Positions 18,696 to 28,301 of a stretch of 64,000 nucleotides of DNA are shown piece after piece. A program made the translations under genes and the position numbers. The number at the start of each line of letters is the position of its first letter. The first letter of the stretch is position 1. Source of the DNA: Stenotrophomonas acidaminiphila (lineage in GTDB: Bacteria > Pseudomonadota > Gammaproteobacteria > Xanthomonadales > Xanthomonadaceae); the NCBI RefSeq assembly GCF_001431595.1, contig NZ_LDJO01000019.1, forward strand, positions 62,001-126,000. Direction: 5' to 3'. Below the pieces are notes generated by a model. The model was not told where the DNA came from. It worked only from the letters and a program-made list of their open reading frames with translations, and did no database searches.

Positions 18696-20381
18696 ATGTG
18701 TTCCATCTTCGGCATCTTCGGCCTGCAACCGGGCGACGACCTGCAGGCGCTGCGCCGGCAGGCACTTGAGCAATCGCAGCGCCAGCGCCACCGCGGCCCC
18801 GACTGGAGCGGCGTGTACGTGGACGAGCGCGCCATCCTCGTGCACGAGCGCCTGGCCATCGTCGACCCGGCCGGCGGTTCGCAGCCGCTGCTGTCCGAGG
18901 ACGGCACGCTGGCGCTGGCGGTCAACGGCGAGATCTACAACCACCGCGAACTGAAGCAGGAACTGGTGCAGCCCTATGCGTTCCAGACCGGCTCGGACTG
19001 CGAGGTGATCAATGCGCTGTACCGCGAGGACGAACCTGCGTCGTTCCTCAACCGGCTCAACGGCATCTTCGCCTTCGCCCTGTGGGACAAGCGCGCCGGA
19101 CGCGCGATCATCGCCCGCGATCCGATCGGCGTGGTGCCGCTGTACTGGGGCCACGACAAGCAGGGCCGCCTGTGCGTGGCATCGGAGATGAAGTCGCTGG
19201 CCGATACCTGCGCCGACGTGGCGCAGTTCCCGCCGGGGCACTGGTACGACAGCGCCACCGGCGAGCTGGCCCGGTACTACGAGCGGCCGTGGCGCGACTA
19301 CGACGCGGTGCAGGGCGTGGAGGTGTCCCGGCAGGAACTGCGCGAAGCCTTCGAGGCCGCGGTGCACCGCCAGCTGATGACCGACGTGCCCTATGGCGTG
19401 CTGCTGTCCGGCGGCCTGGATTCGTCGCTGGTGGCGGCCGTGGCCGCGCGCTATGCACGCCATCGCATCGAGGATGGCGACCGCAGCGAGGCCTGGTGGC
19501 CGCGTCTGCACAGCTTCGCCATCGGCCTTGCCGGGTCGCCCGACCTGGCCGCGGCGAAGATCGCCGCCGACATGCTCGGCACCGTGCACCACGGCTTCGA
19601 GTACACCTTCGAGGAAGGCCTGGACGCGCTGCCGGAAGTGATCCGCCACATCGAGACCTACGACGTCACCACCATCCGCGCCTCCACGCCGATGTTCCTG
19701 CTGGCGCGGCGGATCAAGGCGATGGGGGTGAAGATGGTGCTGTCCGGCGAGGGCAGCGACGAGATCTTCGGCGGCTACCTGTACTTCCACAAGGCGCCGA
19801 ACGCGCGCGAGTTCCACGAGGAGCTGGTGCGCAAGCTCGACGCGCTCAACAACTACGACTGCCTGCGCGCCAACAAGTCGATGATGGCCTGGGGCGTGGA
19901 GCCGCGCGTGCCGTTCCTGGACCGCGCCTTCCTCGACGTGGCGATGCGCATGGACGCCAGCCACAAGATGGTGGACAAGGCCAGCGGCCGCATCGAGAAA
20001 GCGGTGCTGCGCGAGGCGTTCGAGGGCTACCTGCCGAAGGAAATCCTGTGGCGGCAGAAGGAGCAGTTCAGCGACGGCGTCGGCTACGGTTGGATCGACG
20101 GGCTGAAGGCGCATGCCGAGGCGCAGGTGAGCGACCGCGAACTGGCCGCCGCCGACAAGCGCTTCCCGTACAACCCGCCGCAGACCAAGGAGGCGTACTA
20201 CTACCGCAGCCTGTTCGAGCAGTTCTATCCGACCCCGGCCGCGGCCGAGACGGTGCCGGGCGGCAAGTCCATCGCCTGTTCCTCGCCGGCGGCGATCGCC
20301 TGGGACGCGAGCTTCGCGGCCATGGCCGACCCGTCCGGCCGTGCGGTGGCCGGTGTGCACGCGCAGGGACTGGCGGGGTGA
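18696..20381 (+). CDS. asnB: asparagine synthase (glutamine-hydrolysing)
   Basis: AsnB makes Asn from Asp, ATP and glutamine. The 561-residue protein starts MCSIFGIFG with the catalytic Cys at position 2 (class II glutaminase domain, residues 1-~200), then the synthetase domain with the ATP-pyrophosphatase loop LLSGGLDSSLVAA near residue 235 and GEGSDEIFGGY near 350. E. coli AsnB has 554 residues. AGGAG (18683-18687) stands 8 bases before the ATG, so this start is secure although the frame stays open upstream. The gene lies behind an Asn-codon leader and terminator, so expression should rise when charged tRNA-Asn is low. Cys2 implies glutamine as amide donor. Confidence 0.97.
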   Translation: MCSIFGIFGLQPGDDLQALRRQALEQSQRQRHRGPDWSGVYVDERAILVHERLAIVDPAGGSQPLLSEDGTLALAVNGEIYNHRELKQELVQPYAFQTGSDCEVINALYREDEPASFLNRLNGIFAFALWDKRAGRAIIARDPIGVVPLYWGHDKQGRLCVASEMKSLADTCADVAQFPPGHWYDSATGELARYYERPWRDYDAVQGVEVSRQELREAFEAAVHRQLMTDVPYGVLLSGGLDSSLVAAVAARYARHRIEDGDRSEAWWPRLHSFAIGLAGSPDLAAAKIAADMLGTVHHGFEYTFEEGLDALPEVIRHIETYDVTTIRASTPMFLLARRIKAMGVKMVLSGEGSDEIFGGYLYFHKAPNAREFHEELVRKLDALNNYDCLRANKSMMAWGVEPRVPFLDRAFLDVAMRMDASHKMVDKASGRIEKAVLREAFEGYLPKEILWRQKEQFSDGVGYGWIDGLKAHAEAQVSDRELAAADKRFPYNPPQTKEAYYYRSLFEQFYPTPAAAETVPGGKSIACSSPAAIAWDASFAAMADPSGRAVAGVHAQGLAG

Positions 20382-20387
20382 GCCGGG

Positions 20388-20412
20388 GGGCGGCGCGCGC
20401 CGTGCGCCGCCC
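20388..20412 (+). terminator. GC-rich hairpin after asnB
   Basis: GGGCGGCGC (20388-20396) pairs with GCGCCGCCC (20404-20412), 6 bases after the asnB stop, then TGTCTT. The T run is weak. A second long palindrome (20431-20460) follows. Together they probably end asnB transcription. Confidence 0.5.
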
Positions 20413-20538
20413 TGTCTTCATCCACCGCCCGACGCGCCTGTCCCCGGGGACGGGCGCGTCCGTTCCCATCGCGCCGTTGGCGGCCCCTGCCGGAAGCCGC
20501 CATCGCCGCTCATCTCTCTCCGGTCAACGGCGCTTCCG

Positions 20539-20964
20539 ATGCGTGCGTGTTGGTTGCTGGTATCGGGTCTGCTGTGCGTTCCGCCTGCCCGCGCCGCGGA
20601 GGTGCCGCTGGAGCGCCACGCGCTGGGCAGCTGGGAGGCGGATATCGGCTATGCCGGCGTGGTGCGCGACGGCGACACCCTGCATGTCTCCGGCGTGCCC
20701 TGCCGCGGCCGGGACATGCAGGCGGCGGTACAGGCGTGTTATGGCGCGCTCGCGAAGATCCTGCAGCGCTTCGGTGCCGACAGCAGCCAGGTGGTGAAGG
20801 AAACCGCGTATACCACCGACATGGACGCACTGGTCAAGGCCATTCCCGCGCGCAAGGCGTTCTTCGCCGACGGCAGGTACCCCGCCGCGAGCTGGGTGCA
20901 GGTCAGCGGCCTGTTCAACGCGGGGGACATGCTCGAGATCGAGTGGACGGTGCGCCTGGAATAG
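20539..20964 (+). CDS. exported RidA-family protein lacking the deaminase arginine
   Basis: The 141-residue protein has a signal peptide (MRACWLLVSGLLCVPPARA, cleavage before AEV) and a YjgF/YER057c/UK114 (RidA) fold: GDTLHVSG near residue 50, then VKETAYTTDMDAL, PARKAFF and the C-terminal IEWTVR strand. RidA enzymes hydrolyse 2-aminoacrylate with a conserved Arg (Arg105 in E. coli) just before the last strands. Here the matching stretch reads YPAASWVQVSG, with Ala at that place, so imine deaminase activity is unlikely. The export signal is also unusual, since RidA is cytosolic. The ribosome site is weak and the start is chosen for its signal peptide. Function unknown. Confidence 0.82.
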   Translation: MRACWLLVSGLLCVPPARAAEVPLERHALGSWEADIGYAGVVRDGDTLHVSGVPCRGRDMQAAVQACYGALAKILQRFGADSSQVVKETAYTTDMDALVKAIPARKAFFADGRYPAASWVQVSGLFNAGDMLEIEWTVRLE

Positions 20965-20991
20965 CCCCGTCCACCTGCGGGCCGGCATGTC

Positions 20992-21014
20992 GCCCGCGCT
21001 GTTTCAGCGCGGGC
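20992..21014. terminator. hairpin between convergent genes
   Basis: GCCCGCGCTG (20992-21001) pairs with CAGCGCGGGC (21005-21014) around TTT. It overlaps the stop codon of the acylase gene and lies 27 bases after the RidA-like stop. No T run on either side; the termination role is inferred from position. Confidence 0.4.
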
Positions 21015-23430
21015 GCAGTACCAGGGTGTGGGTGGTGGCACCGGGCAGGAACGGTGTCGGCCGGCCCTGTACCCAGTCGTCGTGGCCGGCGCCCCAGAAC
21101 GGCGACAGCGGATGTCCGCTCTGGCCACCGGGCATGTGCACGATGCCGTCGGCCTCGAAGCCGGGCGAGACCACCATGCGCTCGGATGCGCCGAAGTCCG
21201 GCGTCTGCACCCGCGGCATGTTGCCGTCGCCGGGCAGTGCCTGCGCCGGCATGCACAGCCAGCGCTTGAACAGGGCGGGCAGCGCGCGCGACAGCGGGTG
21301 GCAGATGGCGGCGGTGTTGCGCTCGCCCCAGGTGCGCGCGGCGAGGTCGTGACCCTGTGCGGCCAGGTCCGCTTCCAGTTGCCGCGCGCTGTGCGCCAGC
21401 AGTTCGTCCCAGCGCTTGAACGGCGGCGGCAGCAGGTGCGGCGGGCGCTGTTCCAGCAGCGGCCAGGCCACGCCTTCCAGTTGTGGCAGGCGTGGCGCCA
21501 CGAAGTCCTCGCCGAGCCGCTGGCGCGCGGGGGCCAGCAGGCCGGCTTCCAGCGTGTCCAGGGTGATGCCGCGGAAGCCGCGGGCGATACGGTAGCTGGC
21601 CGAATCGACCGCGGCGCGGCCGTCCCACTGGCGGCTGGCCGCTTCCAGCCGGCGCAGCGCCGGATCGTCGCTGTGCTCGACGGTGGCGCGCAGCAGTTTC
21701 CACCAGCGCTCCATCAGCACGGCACGATCGTCGAGCTGGATGGCGAGCAGGTCGCGCTCGTCGAACTGTTCGCGCGCGAACAGGCCGTCGCGGACCTGGC
21801 GTGCCCGCGCGCCCAGGTCGTAGCCGCCATCGCCGGCCTCGGCCAGCATGGCGCCGTCGAGCACGCGGCCATTGGCGGTCCACAGGCGGTGGTTGGCGGG
21901 ATCGACCAGCGACGGCGCCTGGTCCGTGCGCAACGGCCACGGGTAGCAGGGCTCGTTGAAGGGCGACGTATCGGGCGGCAACGGCGCGTCGGGTGTGTTG
22001 GCGATGCCATCGGCCGTGCAGGTACCGCTGCGATCCGGGCGTGCGCCGGCCAGGCGCCAGGCGATGCGGCCATGGCGGTCGGCCAGCAGCAGGTTCTGCG
22101 CGGGAATGCCGGCGCGGTCGGCCACTGCCAGTGCGGCGTCCAGGTCGGCCGCGCGGGCCATGTCGGCGAAGTCCAGGCGCACCGCGCCCGGCAGCTGCGC
22201 GGTCCAGCGCAGCGCCAGCCGGCTGCCATCGGCGTTTTCATGCAGCACCGGGCCCCAGTCGCTTTCGCGCACGACCAGGATGTCGGCCGGCGCACCGGCC
22301 ACCGCAATGGTTTCGCGGTATTCGCGCAACGGCGCGGTGGCCGGCAGGCGTGCGAAATCGGCGGTGTCGATGTAGCTGTTGGTGAAGCCCCAGGCCACGT
22401 GGGTATTGCTGCCGACGATGACCACCGGCAGCCCCGGCAGGCTGAAGCCGGCCACGTCGACCTTGCCGCGTGGCGCGGACGCATCGGGATGGCGCAGGCG
22501 CACGCGGAACCAGAGGTTGGGTGCGCGCAGGGCCAGGTGCATGTCGTCGGCCAGGATCGCGCGGCCATCGCGGGTGAGTGCGCCGGCGACGGCGAAGTTG
22601 TTGCTGCCCGGCGAGCTGTCGGCCGCCTCCGGTGGCCAGCCGATCCCGCTGTCCCGCAGTGGCACGGGGGTACGGGCAAGGCGGGCGACCGCGGCGTCGC
22701 CACCGCCACTGCCGGCCAGCTGGCGCAGGTCCAGTGTCGCGGCATCGGGCAGCGGTGCATCGCCGCGCGCGGCGCCGAACAGCGGCGCATCCCAGCTGCT
22801 GCCGTCGTGCGCGAGCAGGGCATGGAGCGCGGGTGGCACCACCTCGCGGATGCGGGCCAGGGCCAGCTCGCGGCTGTTGCCGGGGTCCTGCAGGTCGGCG
22901 TACATCGCCAGCCCGGCCAGCACCGAGTCCTCCAGGCTCCAGGCACGCGGCCGCTGGCGCAGCAGCAGGTAGGGCCAGGGTCGTACCGGCAGCGCCGCCA
23001 GCCCGGCGTTGACGCCGTCGCGGTAGGCCTCGAGCACCGCGCGACGGTCGCCCAGGGCGATGTCCAGGTTGTCGTGCGCGCGCGCGCGCAGGCGGTGCAC
23101 GCGCATGCGCCGGTCCAGCGGCAGGGCATTGGCGCCGAACAGTTCGGACAGCTCGCCGGCGGCCGAGCGCCGCATCAGGTCCATTTCGAAGAAGCGTTCC
23201 TGCGCATGCACATAGCCCAGCGCGCGGGCCATGTCGCGCTCGTCGGCGGCATCCACCGTGACCACGCCGTTGCCGTCGCGCTGCACCTGGACCGGGGCCG
23301 ACAGCCCGGGCAGGGCGAGCTCGCCGTCCAGTTCCGGCAGGCTGCCGCGCAGCAGCAGCCAGATACCACCCGGTACAAGGATCGAAAGCCCCAGCACGAC
23401 CCACAGCGAACGCAGCAGCCAGCGCCTCAT
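21004..23430 (-). CDS. penicillin acylase family protein (Ntn hydrolase)
   Basis: The 808-residue protein has an N-terminal membrane/signal segment (MRRWLLRSLWVVLGLSILVP) and the layout of penicillin amidase precursors: an alpha chain, a spacer, and a beta chain that would start at Ser276 in the motif PGSNNFAVAG after self-cleavage. VHAQERFFEMDLMRR near residue 75 and WGFTNSYIDTADF are typical of the family. Relatives include penicillin G acylase and acyl-homoserine-lactone acylases such as PvdQ and QuiP, so the substrate (lactone signal, beta-lactam or other amide) cannot be told. The start at 23430 has GGAGAGG upstream. The gene is convergent with the RidA-like gene; a hairpin (20992-21014) overlaps its stop. 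Confidence 0.92.
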   Translation of the reverse strand: MRRWLLRSLWVVLGLSILVPGGIWLLLRGSLPELDGELALPGLSAPVQVQRDGNGVVTVDAADERDMARALGYVHAQERFFEMDLMRRSAAGELSELFGANALPLDRRMRVHRLRARAHDNLDIALGDRRAVLEAYRDGVNAGLAALPVRPWPYLLLRQRPRAWSLEDSVLAGLAMYADLQDPGNSRELALARIREVVPPALHALLAHDGSSWDAPLFGAARGDAPLPDAATLDLRQLAGSGGGDAAVARLARTPVPLRDSGIGWPPEAADSSPGSNNFAVAGALTRDGRAILADDMHLALRAPNLWFRVRLRHPDASAPRGKVDVAGFSLPGLPVVIVGSNTHVAWGFTNSYIDTADFARLPATAPLREYRETIAVAGAPADILVVRESDWGPVLHENADGSRLALRWTAQLPGAVRLDFADMARAADLDAALAVADRAGIPAQNLLLADRHGRIAWRLAGARPDRSGTCTADGIANTPDAPLPPDTSPFNEPCYPWPLRTDQAPSLVDPANHRLWTANGRVLDGAMLAEAGDGGYDLGARARQVRDGLFAREQFDERDLLAIQLDDRAVLMERWWKLLRATVEHSDDPALRRLEAASRQWDGRAAVDSASYRIARGFRGITLDTLEAGLLAPARQRLGEDFVAPRLPQLEGVAWPLLEQRPPHLLPPPFKRWDELLAHSARQLEADLAAQGHDLAARTWGERNTAAICHPLSRALPALFKRWLCMPAQALPGDGNMPRVQTPDFGASERMVVSPGFEADGIVHMPGGQSGHPLSPFWGAGHDDWVQGRPTPFLPGATTHTLVLRPR

Positions 23431-23572
23431 GCGCCTCTCCCCGGTCCCAGGAAAGGCCGATTGTAGGGGAGCGCGCTGCCGCACGCAGGGCGCAACTGAA
23501 ACTGATTCCGATTAGATCATCGCCGTGCCGGATCGGGCATCCTGTGCGCATACGAACATCAGGAGCACCCCC

Positions 23573-24061
23573 ATGCAGGGACACCCGGAAGTCATCGAAT
23601 GCCTGAAGGAGCTGCTGCGCGGCGAACTGGCCGCGCGCGACCAGTACTTCATCCATTCCCGCCGTTACGAAGACCAGGGCCTGCATGCGCTGTACGAGCG
23701 CATCGGCCACGAGATGGAAGAGGAAACCGGGCATGCCGACGCGCTGCTGCGGCGGATCCTGTTCCTGGGCGGCGACCCGGACATGCGTCCGCACGTCTTC
23801 GCCCCCGGCAAGAGCGTGGTCGAGATGCTGGAGAAGGACCTGCAGACCGAGTACCAGGTGCGCGCCAACCTGGCCGCGGCGGTCAAGCTGTGCGAGTCGC
23901 ACGGCGACTACGTCAGCCGCGACATCCTGATCGCGCAGCTGCGCGACACCGAGGAAGACCATGCCTGGTGGCTGGAGCAGCAGCTGGGCCTGATCCGGCG
24001 CATCGGCCTGGAGCTGTACCAGGCCAGCAAGATCGACGCGAAGGGCGCGCCGGCGCATTGA
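23573..24061 (+). CDS. bfr: bacterioferritin-type iron storage protein without the haem Met ligand
   Basis: This is a 162-residue four-helix subunit that oxidises and stores iron in a 24-mer cage. Ferroxidase residues match E. coli Bfr: Glu18, Glu51, His54, a Glu near 94, and Glu127/His130 in [10 protein letters not shown]. The haem ligand Met52 of classical Bfr is replaced by Thr here ([10 protein letters not shown]), so haem binding between subunits is not expected. AGGAG (23561-23565) sets the start; an in-frame ATG upstream is ignored. The 142 bases before it, shared with the divergent acylase, contain an AT-rich GAAACTGATTCCGATTAGAT that could hold the promoter and perhaps a Fur site (weak). 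Confidence 0.94.
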   Translation: MQGHPEVIECLKELLRGELAARDQYFIHSRRYEDQGLHALYERIGHEMEEETGHADALLRRILFLGGDPDMRPHVFAPGKSVVEMLEKDLQTEYQVRANLAAAVKLCESHGDYVSRDILIAQLRDTEEDHAWWLEQQLGLIRRIGLELYQASKIDAKGAPAH

Positions 24062-24086
24062 GCCGCGGCGGGTGCATCGCGCAGGC

Positions 24087-24110
24087 AAGGCCGGGTATTC
24101 CCGGCCTTTT
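24087..24110. terminator. bidirectional terminator between bfr and tpm
   Basis: AAGGCCGGG and CCCGGCCTT surround TATT, with TTTT after the stem on the plus strand. It lies 25 bases past the bfr stop and 21 bases past the end of the convergent methyltransferase gene. Confidence 0.85.
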
Positions 24111-24131
24111 GCGTTCATGCGGGGCGGAATT

Positions 24132-24791
24132 TCAGCCGGCGTTGCGCCGCATGCGGTAGACCGCGGTGGCCAGCGCGCTCACGCCTTCGGCGCGGAAGCC
24201 GGGCTCGTGCGCCAGGATGTCGCGGCGCTCGGCCAGTTCCACCTGCCAGGCTGGCGCGAACGCGTCCACTTCCGCCTGCGCCACAGAGAACGGCGGGCCG
24301 GCCTTCTCCGCCTGCGGGTACTCGAGGGTGATCAGCAGCGCGCGGCAGCCGGCCGGCAGCCGCATGTACACGGTGTCGCGATAGCGCTGGCGCAACGCCG
24401 GCGGCAATGCGATCAGCGCGGCGCGGTCGTAGAGCCCGGCGATGCCGGCCAGGGTCTGGTCGTCGAGGGTGAAGGCGTCGCCGAGGAGGATCTCGATCGG
24501 TCCGGCGCTGAAATGCTCGCCCAGCGCGCTGCTGCGGCGTTCGGGCCGCAGCCCGGCCTCGTCGAAGAACTGCTGCACCGCCAGCGGCGAGAGCTCGACG
24601 CCGAGCACGCGGTAGCCCTGCGCGGCCAGCCAATGCATGTCCAGGCTCTTGCCGCACAACGGCACCAGTACCCGGCTGCCGGCCGCCACCTGCAGCGATG
24701 GCCAGTGTTCCTGCAGCAGCGGCATCACCTGGTCGCGGTGGAAGCCGATCTGTCCCTGTTGCCAGCGTTGCAGCCAGAAATCGGGTTGCAT
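24132..24791 (-). CDS. tpm: thiopurine S-methyltransferase
   Basis: The 219-residue SAM-dependent methyltransferase fits the bacterial TPMT family (about 218 residues): N-terminal FWLQRWQQGQIGFH, the SAM motif VLVPLCGKSLDMHWLAAQGYRVLGVELS (one continuous strand-loop-strand, residues about 43-70) and YDRAALIALPP near 125. In pseudomonads TPMT methylates selenium and tellurium compounds and thiopurines; the natural substrate is not certain. The start is preceded by GGAG, and the gene lies 10 bases after the small zinc-ribbon gene, so the two form an operon. Confidence 0.93.
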   Translation of the reverse strand: MQPDFWLQRWQQGQIGFHRDQVMPLLQEHWPSLQVAAGSRVLVPLCGKSLDMHWLAAQGYRVLGVELSPLAVQQFFDEAGLRPERRSSALGEHFSAGPIEILLGDAFTLDDQTLAGIAGLYDRAALIALPPALRQRYRDTVYMRLPAGCRALLITLEYPQAEKAGPPFSVAQAEVDAFAPAWQVELAERRDILAHEPGFRAEGVSALATAVYRMRRNAG

Positions 24792-24801
24792 GGGGGTCTC
24801 C

Positions 24802-25053
24802 TCAGCGGGTCTTGCGCCAGCCGTTCTCGGGGGTGATCCGGGCCAGCGCCTCGTTGCCGGCGTAGAAGCGGACCAGGCCGCAATCGCGGCAGACGACACT
24901 GCGCATCTTGGCACTGGCGAACACGCCGCTGGCGCCGGGCAGCAGGTCGGGGCCGTAGCCACCGCGGGCATTGACGCCGCCATGGGCATACAGATTGTCG
25001 CCATGGCATTCGGGGCAGGTGCTCTGCGCTGGGGTGTCGTGCGTCGTCGTCAT
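24802..25053 (-). CDS. small zinc-ribbon protein of unknown function
   Basis: An 83-residue protein with two CxxC knuckles: CPEC near residue 13 and CRDC near residue 55, the layout of a zinc ribbon. Between them is a Gly-rich stretch (NARGGYGPDLLPG). The start at 25053 has AGGGAA upstream. It is followed after 10 bases by tpm. I do not recognise a named family; conserved small zinc ribbons of this shape occur in gammaproteobacteria. No partner can be inferred beyond co-transcription with tpm. Confidence 0.75.
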   Translation of the reverse strand: MTTTHDTPAQSTCPECHGDNLYAHGGVNARGGYGPDLLPGASGVFASAKMRSVVCRDCGLVRFYAGNEALARITPENGWRKTR

Positions 25054-25152
25054 GGGGTTCCCTGTAGAACGGATTCGGCGGCTGTTGCCACGGCCGCTGC
25101 ACAGTATGGCTCGCCACGCCGCGCAGCGGTGAAACGGCCCGTTGCCGGTCCA
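25054..25152. other. non-coding stretch between the zinc-ribbon gene and the parC repeat array
   Basis: About 100 bases with no plausible gene. It should hold the promoter of the zinc-ribbon/tpm pair on the minus strand, but I see no good -35/-10 pair. The repeat array begins at 25153. Confidence 0.5.
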
Positions 25153-25406
25153 TGCCGCGCCACGCATGCACATGGCGACGACAATGCCTGCCGCGCCGCT
25201 GCGCGCCAGTGAGCTGGCTTACTGAACGTCGAGCCCCTCGACCTTCTGCCGCGCCACGCATGCACATGGCGACGACAATGCCGGCCGCGCCGCCGCGCGC
25301 CAGTGAGCCGGCTTACTGGACGTCGAGCCCCTCGACCTTCTGCCGCGCCACGCATGCGCATGGCAACGACAATGCCTGCCGCGCCGCCGCGCGCCATTGA
25401 GCCGGC

Positions 25407-25434
<28 letters not shown>
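25153..25434 (-). repeat. three 94-bp tandem copies of the parC 3' end plus a 66-base spacer
   Basis: Copies at 25153-25246, 25247-25340 and 25341-25434, no gaps, about 95% identical to each neighbour (4 differences per pair). The gene-proximal copy contains the last 28 bases of parC including its TAA stop (25407-25434) followed by 66 bases (25341-25406). The two distal copies repeat the same gene end and stop, with one synonymous change in the most distal (GTC to GTT). Each spacer has a small hairpin around GCCATGC-GCAT-GCGTGGC. The array ends with a spacer. A second array of the same design lies at nth (44724-45276). Confidence 0.95.
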
Positions 25435-27650
<2,216 letters not shown>

Positions 27651-27807
27651 GCGGGGCTGTTACCTGGTGCTGGGGGGCGGCGACGGCCGTCGCCCCCGCG
27701 AGCCGGTGATTATCCGGATGCGGTCGGGGATGCCAAGCCACGGGCCGTGCCCCGGCCCGGCAGGGGGCGGGATTGATCCAGTGCTGCAACAGCGCATTTC
27801 ATGCCGG

Positions 27808-27849
27808 ATGGAATATTTCCATTGAGAATTATTCTGGATGGAATAAAAT
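27808..27849 (+). promoter_or_regulatory. promoter and operators of the marR-emrCAB operon
   Basis: TTGAGA (27822-27827) and TAAAAT (27844-27849) with a 16-base spacer form a good sigma-70 promoter. Two palindromes overlap or adjoin it: ATGGAATATTTCCAT (27808-27822) and AGAATTATTCT (27825-27835), the second within the spacer. Both are AT-rich islands in GC-rich DNA and suit binding of the MarR-type repressor encoded just downstream. Transcription would start near 27856, next to the ATG at 27858. Confidence 0.8.
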
Positions 27850-27857
27850 CTCCGCCC

Positions 27858-28301
27858 ATGATCTGCTCGACCTCCAATCCCCCCAGCTTCGGCCTCCTGC
27901 TGCGCCAGACGCGCGATGGCCTGGCCCGGCAACTCGACGCCTCGATGGCCGAAGAAAACATCGGCATCGGCTTCACCCATTTCGTGGGCCTGAAGACGCT
28001 GGCGCACATGGCCCCGTGCACCGCCAACGAACTGGCGCAGGCGCTGGACCAGGTGCCCAGCGCGGTGACCCGCCTGCTGGACAAGCTCGAATCGCTGGGC
28101 TGCGTGCGCCGCGAAGCGCATGCGCAGGACCGGCGCGCACTGCAGATCGTGCTGACCGAGCAGGGCCGCGAGCTGTGCGCGCGGCTCAAGAAACGCGGCG
28201 ACGCGGTGATGGATTACGCGATGCGTGACCTGAGCCCCGACGAACGCGAGCAGCTGATGTCCCTTCTCACCCGCATCCGCGACTCCCTGACGCCCCCATG
28301 A
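27858..28301 (+). CDS. MarR-family transcriptional regulator
   Basis: A 147-residue winged-helix protein: N-terminal dimer helices (GLLLRQTRDGLARQLD), the recognition helix region ANELAQALDQVPSAVTRLLDKLESLGCVRR (one block at about 60-90) and the beta wing with AQDRRALQIVLTEQG, the classic MarR DRR motif. It is first in an operon with an outer membrane factor, a membrane-fusion protein and a 14-helix MFS pump; this equals the emrRCAB layout of Stenotrophomonas maltophilia. It probably represses its own operon through the palindromes at 27808-27835 until a small ligand binds. No Shine-Dalgarno precedes the ATG. It overlaps the next gene by 4 bases. Confidence 0.93.
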   Translation: MICSTSNPPSFGLLLRQTRDGLARQLDASMAEENIGIGFTHFVGLKTLAHMAPCTANELAQALDQVPSAVTRLLDKLESLGCVRREAHAQDRRALQIVLTEQGRELCARLKKRGDAVMDYAMRDLSPDEREQLMSLLTRIRDSLTPP

